Positions 7,238 through 13,356 of a stretch of DNA of 21,173 nucleotides are shown in pieces. Source of the stretch: JAFGED01 sp034430835 (lineage in GTDB: Bacteria; Chloroflexota; Anaerolineae; B4-G1); the NCBI GenBank assembly GCA_034430835.1, contig DAOUDX010000365.1, positions 1-21,173 of the forward strand. Direction: 5' to 3'. Below the pieces are notes generated by a model. That model was not told the origin of the DNA. It saw only the letters and a list, made by a program, of their open reading frames with translations, and did no database searches. Positions within the stretch are counted from its first letter, which is position 1, and each line of letters starts with the position of its first letter. The translations under genes and the position numbers were made by a program.

Positions 7238-7453
7238 TTAGTACTCTTCCAATTCCCGTTCCCATACATCGTCTGTGTCATCATACTGATCGTACAGCAC
7301 ATCTTCGTCGTACACCCAGTCGAGTTCGCAGGGCTGAAGATTGATCAGCTCGAGGTTGGCGCCACACATCGCACAGACCACCCGTTGTCCTTCGAAGGGA
7401 TCGGAACCAAGATCGACTTCGTGCCCGCAGTCCAGGCAAGGTGCAGTAGCCAC
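7238..7453 (-). CDS. LysW-like zinc-ribbon amino-group carrier protein
   Basis: 71 residues. CLDCG (Cys6, Cys9) and CAMCG (Cys27, Cys30) form a small zinc ribbon, and the tail from residue 43 is extremely acidic (DEDVLYDQYDDTDD). This layout matches LysW, the carrier whose C-terminal glutamate gamma-carboxyl is joined to alpha-aminoadipate or glutamate in lysine/arginine biosynthesis and to other amino acids in some secondary pathways. Canonical LysW is about 55 residues and ends in EDWGE; this one is longer and ends in ELEEY, so the attachment residue is uncertain. Start is a GTG preceded by AAGGAG. It is the first gene of the operon, before the aminomutase fragment and the ATP-grasp ligase. 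None of the other lysine-pathway genes (LysZ, LysY, LysJ, LysK) is in the window. Confidence 0.72.
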   Translation of the reverse strand: MATAPCLDCGHEVDLGSDPFEGQRVVCAMCGANLELINLQPCELDWVYDEDVLYDQYDDTDDVWERELEEY

Positions 7454-7741
7454 AGTGCTCTCCTTCCCATTCTACTTCAACCCCAGCCACATTCTTGGAC
7501 TTTCGCGGAGTGATTATAAGGGCCCGGTGTGCCAAACTTGTTGAAAAGTGCTACGAATCCTGTCACAGAGACCGAATGAACGTGTAGTTTTTTGAACATG
7601 GCCGACAAAACCCCCCACCTGTAGGGCAGATACACCACTCGCTGCCCAAGCGCTAGGGGCACTCCGCCCTCCATCACATACACGCCTCTACACACCACTT
7701 CCCCGACAGGCGCTGGGCTGGCTGCGTCCGGATCCTACAGC
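7454..7741. other. intergenic region upstream of the carrier-protein operon
   Basis: A 288-base gap between the response-regulator gene and the LysW-like gene, both on the minus strand. It contains a perfect -10 hexamer for the downstream operon and no clear terminator hairpin. A 73-codon frame (7477-7698) covers most of it but overlaps that promoter and has no family-like features, so it was not called. Confidence 0.4.
7513..7518 (-). promoter_or_regulatory. predicted -10 element of the carrier/ATP-grasp operon
   Basis: A perfect TATAAT on the minus strand, 59 bases before the GTG of the LysW-like gene. The -35 position (ACAAGT at 17 bases) is poor, so activation by a regulator is possible; this is inference. 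Confidence 0.4.
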
Positions 7742-8431
7742 CTAATCCTCATCAGCATCTTCACGAAAGGAATACCCCACCCCAGACACGGTCAGAATGT
7801 AGAACGGCGCGCGAGGATCCGCTTCTACCTTGGTCCGCAGTCGGCTGATCAGCCCGCGCACGAGATCGCGGCTGCCCTCGCCGCTGTACCCCCACACTTG
7901 CTCCACGATCGTCTCCGTCGGCAACACCTGACCACGATGGAGCATCAGTGTGTACAGCAGGCGAAACTCCAGATGGGTTAACCGTCTGGACGGTTGTCCC
8001 TCGACCTTCACTGTTCGGGTCGCCGGGTCCAGCGTCAACCCCCAAAGGCTCAAAGTGGGCAGGCTGAACACGGGTACGCCTCCAACGCGACGGAGCAAGG
8101 CACGCACCTGGGCAATCAGCACACGGGAACTGAACGGGCGCGTGACGATCAGATCGGCCCCACCCTCCAGAAGGCTGCAATGGGCCCCCTCCTCTATCGG
8201 CTCGGTAACCAGCACCAACGCAGCTTCCGTCTCGGCGCGCACGCGCTGCACTTGCTCGCGGAGACTCGCCTCCTGGATGGCCAGCAACACGACGTCCGCC
8301 GGACGCTCCACCCAGCTACGCATCGCGCGCTCCAGGTCACCTGCCGTGGTCACCGCCAGACCGGCGCGCTGCAAGACCAAGGACAGAACCGCTGCCTCGT
8401 CGGTATCCTCGGCAACCAGCAAAGCATACAT
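7742..8431 (-). CDS. OmpR-type response regulator with a degenerate receiver
   Basis: 229 residues: a receiver-like domain (1-115) and a C-terminal winged-helix DNA-binding domain of the OmpR/PhoB type, with LTHLEFRLLYTLMLHRGQVLP, VEQVWGY, VRGLISRLRTKVE and the final ILTVSGVGYSF. In the receiver the acidic pair Glu8-Asp9 remains, but the phospho-acceptor position, normally Asp in VLLDL, is Ala51 (VVLLAIQ), and the conserved Lys of the TKPF motif is Arg98. Phosphorylation by a histidine kinase is therefore unlikely, and no kinase gene is present here. It starts two bases after the stop of the RNA phosphodiesterase gene and closes the ThiF-ThpR-regulator operon. Confidence 0.87.
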   Translation of the reverse strand: MYALLVAEDTDEAAVLSLVLQRAGLAVTTAGDLERAMRSWVERPADVVLLAIQEASLREQVQRVRAETEAALVLVTEPIEEGAHCSLLEGGADLIVTRPFSSRVLIAQVRALLRRVGGVPVFSLPTLSLWGLTLDPATRTVKVEGQPSRRLTHLEFRLLYTLMLHRGQVLPTETIVEQVWGYSGEGSRDLVRGLISRLRTKVEADPRAPFYILTVSGVGYSFREDADED

Positions 8432-8433
8432 CG

Positions 8434-9024
8434 CTACCCTCCGACACGCAACGGGAATTCCGCGAGCACCGTATACTCCGCCCCCGTCGGTCTGAGCACG
8501 CTGTGAATGAGTTCGAACCGATCGGCCGCGACCTCGGCCAGCTGTCCCACTTCGGTGCTGGCGACGACCTGGCCCACGCGCGCCGCGTCGCCGCGGGAAG
8601 CCTTGCGTCCCACGCGACCCAGGGTGAGATGTGGCTCAAAGCCGCGCCCCTCCGGTTCGTAGCCGAAGGGAGCCATCGCCTCCTCGACGGCGTCCTGCAC
8701 CGCTGCCAGCCGTCCTGTGGGTTCTTCTACACCGACCCAGACGACGCGCGGGCGATGCGGGTTCGGGAAGCAACCCAGTCCTCCGACGGTGAAGGCGCAG
8801 ATGGGCGCATTCCGGGCCACTGCTTTCAGCGCCTGCTCAAGCTCTGGCAGCCGCTCGACCGACGTATCCCCAAGGAACTTGAACGTGAGGTGGATGGACC
8901 CTGGCTGCACCCAGCGCACACTTCGGGGAGGGATTTGCCTCTCCAACTCTCGCTGCAACCTGGCCAGTTCCTCCAGCAGCGAGAGGGGGAGAGGCACAGC
9001 GATGAACGCGCGAATGATGTCCAT
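8434..9024 (-). CDS. thpR: RNA 2',3'-cyclic phosphodiesterase
   Basis: 196 residues, the normal length for ThpR (LigT/2'-5' RNA ligase family). The two catalytic motifs are clear: SIHLTFKFLG (His45, Thr47) and PHLTLGRV (His132, Thr134). The N-terminus RAFIAVPLP and GGLGCFPNPHRPRVVWVG are also family hallmarks. The enzyme opens 2',3'-cyclic phosphates at RNA ends to give 2'-phosphates, and in vitro can join tRNA halves by a 2'-5' bond. It follows the ThiF-like gene by 13 bases and precedes the response regulator by two, so the three are probably cotranscribed. The functional link between them is not evident. Confidence 0.93.
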   Translation of the reverse strand: MDIIRAFIAVPLPLSLLEELARLQRELERQIPPRSVRWVQPGSIHLTFKFLGDTSVERLPELEQALKAVARNAPICAFTVGGLGCFPNPHRPRVVWVGVEEPTGRLAAVQDAVEEAMAPFGYEPEGRGFEPHLTLGRVGRKASRGDAARVGQVVASTEVGQLAEVAADRFELIHSVLRPTGAEYTVLAEFPLRVGG

Positions 9025-9037
9025 GGCGACTCCTATC

Positions 9038-9889
9038 TCAGCCCAGCTCCAGAAAATCGATCGAGCCGGTGCCCATATCCATCACCAACAGCCTGTTTCG
9101 CAGGACATCTCCGCACCCCGTCAGGATCTTGACCACCTCCTGAGCTTCCCAGGCCGCCACCGCCATGGGCGTTGCGGCAGGGGTGCCCAACTGTGCCTCG
9201 AGACCCTGTTCCGGTAGCTCATCTGCGCCGCCGTAGAGACCCTGTAAACCGGGATCGCCGGGGAAGATAGTCATCACCTGTCCCAGGAAGCCAGCGATGC
9301 TGCCGTGCACCATTGGGACCCCCAGCGCCTGCACCCCCTCCTGCAAGACCAAGCGGATCGGCAACCGATCGAGAGCATCCACGACCACGTCGGCTCCCGC
9401 CAGGAGTTGGGGCAAGCTCTCGCGGGTGAGCATCGCCGCGTGAGCCGTCACTTCCACCGCGCTGTTGATCTCGGCCACGCGCTGCCGCGCTGATTCCGAC
9501 TTGAGCTCACCCAGGTTGGCCTCGCCGCTGAGGAGTTGCCGATTTAGGTTGTGCTCCTCGAACACATCCCTGTCGATCAGGATCAACCGCCCCACCCCCA
9601 TGCGGGCCAGCGCCTCGGCGACGAATCCGCCCAAGCCACCCAGCCCTACCACCGCTGCTGCAGACCGTAGCAGCTTTGCCTGCCCGTCCAGGCCGATCGT
9701 GCCCACGTTGCGCACGTAACGCCAGGGCACGATGCCCGCCTCCAGCGCTGCCAGTTCCACCTCGCGAACCGGCCAACCGCTCTCGGCGGCCAACTCGTGC
9801 ACGTGTTGCTGGCAAATGATGCGTACACTGCCCTCCATCTGAGCCAACGTCTCAATCCTTGCCCGCAGTGCTTTACGTTCCTCTGTCAC
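9038..9889 (-). CDS. ThiF/MoeB/HesA-family E1-like adenylyltransferase
   Basis: About 283 residues. After an N-terminal helical part (1-70) comes the E1 nucleotide-binding core: VVGLGGLGGFVAEALARMGVG, with the glycine-rich loop at 82-87, then LILIDRDVFEEHNLNRQLL, whose Asp and Arg residues bind ATP, and VVVDALDRLPIRLVLQEG. These proteins adenylate the C-terminus of a ubiquitin-like sulfur carrier such as ThiS or MoaD. No CxxC zinc pairs and no clear conserved catalytic cysteine are visible, and no ThiS/MoaD-like gene is nearby, so the partner is unknown. The GTG start at 9889 with a GGGGGGAG ribosome site is preferred; an ATG at 9949 would add residues without family character. First gene of a three-gene operon. 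Confidence 0.85.
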   Translation of the reverse strand: MTEERKALRARIETLAQMEGSVRIICQQHVHELAAESGWPVREVELAALEAGIVPWRYVRNVGTIGLDGQAKLLRSAAAVVGLGGLGGFVAEALARMGVGRLILIDRDVFEEHNLNRQLLSGEANLGELKSESARQRVAEINSAVEVTAHAAMLTRESLPQLLAGADVVVDALDRLPIRLVLQEGVQALGVPMVHGSIAGFLGQVMTIFPGDPGLQGLYGGADELPEQGLEAQLGTPAATPMAVAAWEAQEVVKILTGCGDVLRNRLLVMDMGTGSIDFLELG

Positions 9890-9959
9890 CTTCTCTCCCC
9901 CCTGCCAATAGATTGCCACGATTGTACGCCAAACAGCCAATTTGATCAACTGAAATGCA

Positions 9960-9987
9960 TTGACAAACCCGTTTCCCTGGCGATAAT
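9960..9987 (+). promoter_or_regulatory. strong predicted promoter, possibly giving a leaderless mRNA
   Basis: Perfect TTGACA (9960-9965), 16-base spacer and GATAAT (9982-9987). The transglycosylase ATG begins only seven bases after the -10, so transcription would begin at or next to the start codon. Confidence 0.65.
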
Positions 9988-9993
9988 AGGGCT

Positions 9994-12399
9994 ATGCATC
10001 GACAGAAGTTAGCATCCTGCATTTTCATACTCATCGCTGCTGCACTGGCCTGCAACATGCCTGCCAGCGTGACACCGTCCCCCCTCGCCACGCCCACGCT
10101 CACCCACACACCCACTCCCACGATCACACCCACCCCCACGCCGACCCCAACACCCACTCCTACCCCGCCCGAGCGGCTGGTCGCTGCCGAGCGGGCTATG
10201 TGGAACGGCGACTATGCAACCGCTGCGGCCATCTACGGCGACCTGCTCGCCGCCAGCGACGCGGATGTCGCCCGCCAGGCCCGCCTCGGCCTGGGCACGG
10301 CCGCCCTGCGAGATGGGAGCTATACGGAAGCCGCCAGCGTCTTCCGCGACTTTGTCGCCACGTATCCCGAGAGCGATCTGTCCCCCAACGCCCATTTCCT
10401 GCTGGCCGAGGCTCTGGTTGGCACAGGGGAAGTGCAGGAAGCCGTCACCGAATACCGCACCTACTTCTCATCCCGCACCCGCATTGCCCCCTACGTCAAC
10501 GAGTGGATAGGGGATGCGCTCTACGCCGCCGGGGAATACAATGCCGCCGCCGAGGCCTACGAGGCCGCCATCGCCAGCGCCCCAACTCCCTCCTTCGAAG
10601 TCAGCACGAGAGAGAAGGTAGCGCTGGTCTACGTCGCCCAGGAGGACTATGCCGCCGCGCTGGCCCAATACGATGCCATCCTCGCCATCGCGACCATCCG
10701 CGCCTACCGCGCCCGCATCGAGCACCAGGCTGCCGAGACACTGCTCTTGGCCGGGGAGACCGAGGCCGGCTACGACAGACACCTGCACGTCGTCGAGACG
10801 TACCCGGAAGAATACTACGCCTACCTCTCGCTCGTCGTCCTGGTGGAGGCCGGGCGACCACCAGATGACTTCCTGCGCGGCATCGTGGACTATTACGGCG
10901 GCGCTTACGGCCCGGCGGTCGAGGCACTCTACCGCTACATCAACACCTACCCCGACACCCACTCCGGCGACGCCCACTGGTACATCGGGATGTCCTTCCT
11001 GAAAGCGGGCAGCTACGAGCTGGCCATCGGGGAGTTCGAGATGCTGATCGAAACCCACCCGGAGAACAAGTACGTGGGCGACGCCTGGATGTCCATCGCC
11101 AAGGCGCACGCTGCCCTGAACGACGCAGACGCAGCCGTCACGACCTACCGGCAATTCGTAGAGAGCGCCCCCGGCCACTCACGCGCGCCGGAGGCGCTGT
11201 GGAGAGCAGCGCAACTGTTAGAGTCCACCGGCGACCTGGAGGCTGCAGCAGCGGCCTACATGGACTGCCACGCCCGATACCCCAGCTCCGACTACGCTCC
11301 GCCGGCTCTCTTCCGCAGCGGCCTACAGTCCTACCGGCTGGATGAGTTGGCCGATGCCGCCGCTGCCTGGGCCGCACTGGTCGAGATCCATCCAGACTCC
11401 TCCTACCGCCCTGCCGCCTATATCTGGCTGGGAAAAGCCCGCCTGGCCCAGGGGAATACGGAAGCTGCCAGCGGAGCCTTCGCCGCAGCCGCTAACGCCG
11501 ACCCGTCCGGGTACTATGGGCTGCGCGCCGCCGGCCTCTCCGCCGACCCAGGCGCACCGATCTTTGCCGCGACCTTGTACGCACCCGCCCACGATGCAGC
11601 CACCGAACAGACTGAGGCGGAGACATGGCTGGCCGGGTGGCTGGGGCTCGAGAAAACCACGGCTCTGAGCGAGCTCAACCCTGCATTGTCTGCCGATCCT
11701 CGTTTGCAGCGCGGCCTGGAGCTTTGGCGGCTGGGCCACTTCGAGGAGGCCAAGTGGGAGATGGAAGCCGTGCGGCAGGGCACCGCGTCAGACGCACTTG
11801 CCCAGTACCAACTGGCGATCTTGTTCCGCGACATCGGCCTCTATCGCTCCTCCATCGCCTGTGCCAACACCGTCATCGCCCTCTCGCCCGCGAGCACCGC
11901 CCTCGACGCCCCCGCCTTCATCGCCCGCCTGGCCTATCCTGTCTACTACGAAGACCTGGTGCTCCAGAACGCCGAACTGAGCGGTCTCGACCCACTGCTG
12001 GTCTTTGCCGCCATCCGGCAGGAGAGCCTCTTCGAGAGCTTTGCCACCTCCTACGCCAGTGCACATGGGCTGATGCAGGTGATACCCGCCACCGGCGATC
12101 TCATCGCCGCGCAACTGGGCTGGCCGCCCGGCTACGAGACCGCCGACCTGTACCTGCCCTACGTCAGCGTGCGTTTCGGCACGTACTACCTGGCACAGCA
12201 GCGTGACCGCTTCGATGGGCGGCTCGACGCTGCGCTGGCGGGTTACAACGGGGGACCGACGAACGCGCAACGCTGGTTGGATGGCGCTGGCGACGATCCC
12301 GATCTGTTCGTCGAACTGGTCAGCTTCAGCGAGACGCGCACCTACGTCCCGCTCATTAGGGAGCATTACGCCGTTTACCAGACATTGTATGGCAAATAG
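9994..12399 (+). CDS. lipoprotein lytic murein transglycosylase with tetratricopeptide repeats (Slt-like)
   Basis: 801 residues. The N-terminus has a signal peptide ending in AAALAC (lipidated Cys20), followed by a Thr-Pro repeat spacer (about 28-58). A long helical region follows with many TPR-like units (AERAMWNGDYATAAAIYGD, TYPESDLSPNAHFLLAEAL, ETHPENKYVGDAWMSIAKA), then the C-terminal SLT domain. In the SLT domain IRQESLFE carries catalytic Glu677, and GLMQVIPATG and ALAGYNGGP are the substrate-groove motifs. It cleaves peptidoglycan glycan strands to 1,6-anhydromuropeptides at the outer face of the membrane. The architecture parallels Slt70, where the helical ring holds the glycan. It starts right after a strong promoter and is followed after eight bases by the cysteine synthase gene. 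Confidence 0.93.
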   Translation: MHRQKLASCIFILIAAALACNMPASVTPSPLATPTLTHTPTPTITPTPTPTPTPTPTPPERLVAAERAMWNGDYATAAAIYGDLLAASDADVARQARLGLGTAALRDGSYTEAASVFRDFVATYPESDLSPNAHFLLAEALVGTGEVQEAVTEYRTYFSSRTRIAPYVNEWIGDALYAAGEYNAAAEAYEAAIASAPTPSFEVSTREKVALVYVAQEDYAAALAQYDAILAIATIRAYRARIEHQAAETLLLAGETEAGYDRHLHVVETYPEEYYAYLSLVVLVEAGRPPDDFLRGIVDYYGGAYGPAVEALYRYINTYPDTHSGDAHWYIGMSFLKAGSYELAIGEFEMLIETHPENKYVGDAWMSIAKAHAALNDADAAVTTYRQFVESAPGHSRAPEALWRAAQLLESTGDLEAAAAAYMDCHARYPSSDYAPPALFRSGLQSYRLDELADAAAAWAALVEIHPDSSYRPAAYIWLGKARLAQGNTEAASGAFAAAANADPSGYYGLRAAGLSADPGAPIFAATLYAPAHDAATEQTEAETWLAGWLGLEKTTALSELNPALSADPRLQRGLELWRLGHFEEAKWEMEAVRQGTASDALAQYQLAILFRDIGLYRSSIACANTVIALSPASTALDAPAFIARLAYPVYYEDLVLQNAELSGLDPLLVFAAIRQESLFESFATSYASAHGLMQVIPATGDLIAAQLGWPPGYETADLYLPYVSVRFGTYYLAQQRDRFDGRLDAALAGYNGGPTNAQRWLDGAGDDPDLFVELVSFSETRTYVPLIREHYAVYQTLYGK
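10087..10170 (+). repeat. Thr-Pro codon repeat in the lipoprotein linker
   Basis: A run of ACN-CCN codons encodes an alternating Thr-Pro linker between the lipidated cysteine and the folded part of the transglycosylase. Such low-complexity linkers act as flexible spacers away from the membrane and may vary in length between strains by slippage. Confidence 0.7.
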
Positions 12400-12407
12400 G
12401 GAAACCG

Positions 12408-13295
12408 ATGCTAACCGACAACATACTTGACCTGATCGGCAACACGCCGCTGATCCGCCTGAGAGAGGAGAACGTCTACGCCAAAGCCGAGTTCCTCAAC
12501 CCCGGCGGAAGCATCAAGGACCGCGTCGCGCTGGCGATGATTGAGGGGGCCGAGCGGGATGGACGACTAAAGCCTGACTCGATCGTCATGGAGCCCACAT
12601 CGGGCAACACCGGCATCGGCATCGCCCTGGTGGGGCGGCTGAAAGGTTACCGGGTGCGCATCGTCATGCCGGAGGACATGAGCGACGAGCGCAAAAAGCT
12701 GATCCAGGCGCTGGGCGCAGAGCTGGTGCTCACACCCGCCAAGGACAGCATCAGAGGGGCCGTGGAGCGCGTCCGCCAGATGGCGGCAGATGACCCGCGC
12801 ATCTACGTCCCACAGCAGTTCGAGAATCCCGATAACCCGCGCATCCACTACGAGGAGACGGCGCGCGAGCTGTGGCGGCAGATGACGGGGGAGATCGCCG
12901 CCTTCGTCGCTGGCGTCGGCAGCGGCGGGACGCTCCAGGGGGTGGGCAAATTCCTCAAGGAGCACACGCCCGACGCCAAGATCGTAGCCGCCGAGCCGAA
13001 GGGTGTCTCCGCCATCTTGGGCCACGAGCCAGGCTTGCACCAGATCCAGGGCATCGGCGACGGCTTCGTGCCGGACGTGCTCGACGTATCGCTGGTGGAC
13101 GAAGTGATCGAGGTTTCGGACGAGGATGCCATCGAGACGACGCGCCAGTTGGGCCGGGACTATGGCCTACTCGTGGGCATTAGCGCGGGGGCGAACGTGT
13201 GGGCCGCACGGCAGTTAGCCAAAAGAATGAATGGCAACGTCGCCACCGTCCTCCCCGATCGGGCGGAGCGGTATTTCAGCACGGCATTGCTGTGA
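12408..13295 (+). CDS. cysM: cysteine synthase (O-acetylserine sulfhydrylase, CysK/CysM type)
   Basis: 295 residues of a fold-type II PLP enzyme. NPGGSIKDR holds the PLP lysine (Lys37), and EPTSGNTGIGIA binds the substrate carboxylate. VAGVGSGGTLQG binds the cofactor phosphate, and the C-terminal VGISAGAN and VLPDRAERYFST are typical of cysteine synthases. The short form without a C-terminal regulatory extension, and the sequence DRAERYFST, fit the CysM-like branch, which may also use thiosulfate or O-phosphoserine. It catalyses the last step of cysteine formation in the cytoplasm. It lies eight bases after the transglycosylase stop and is followed directly by a strong terminator. Confidence 0.92.
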   Translation: MLTDNILDLIGNTPLIRLREENVYAKAEFLNPGGSIKDRVALAMIEGAERDGRLKPDSIVMEPTSGNTGIGIALVGRLKGYRVRIVMPEDMSDERKKLIQALGAELVLTPAKDSIRGAVERVRQMAADDPRIYVPQQFENPDNPRIHYEETARELWRQMTGEIAAFVAGVGSGGTLQGVGKFLKEHTPDAKIVAAEPKGVSAILGHEPGLHQIQGIGDGFVPDVLDVSLVDEVIEVSDEDAIETTRQLGRDYGLLVGISAGANVWAARQLAKRMNGNVATVLPDRAERYFSTALL

Positions 13296-13301
13296 CAGAC
13301 G

Positions 13302-13332
13302 AAAGCCCTGGCGCACTGCGCTCCAGGGCTTT
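13302..13332. terminator. bidirectional hairpin between cysM and lon
   Basis: AAAGCCCTGG (13302-13311) pairs perfectly with CCAGGGCTTT (13323-13332) around an 11-base loop that can itself pair GCGC with GCGC. It sits seven bases after the cysM stop and 25 bases from the stop of the converging lon gene, so it can end transcription from both sides. Confidence 0.8.
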
Positions 13333-13356
13333 CCAGGCTGCCGCGTGGGCAGAGAC

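Noticed and set aside
7238..7453. Ordinary lysine or arginine biosynthesis via LysW
   Set aside because: None of the partner genes (LysZ, LysY, LysJ, LysK) is adjacent, the ligase is not a typical LysX and the carrier tail differs from EDWGE.
7477..7698. A 73-codon minus-strand frame upstream of the LysW-like gene
   Set aside because: It overlaps the predicted TATAAT promoter, lacks a family match and has mixed composition typical of non-coding sequence.
10468..11178. A 236-codon frame antisense to the transglycosylase gene
   Set aside because: Shadow frame; the sense strand has clear TPR units and an SLT domain throughout.
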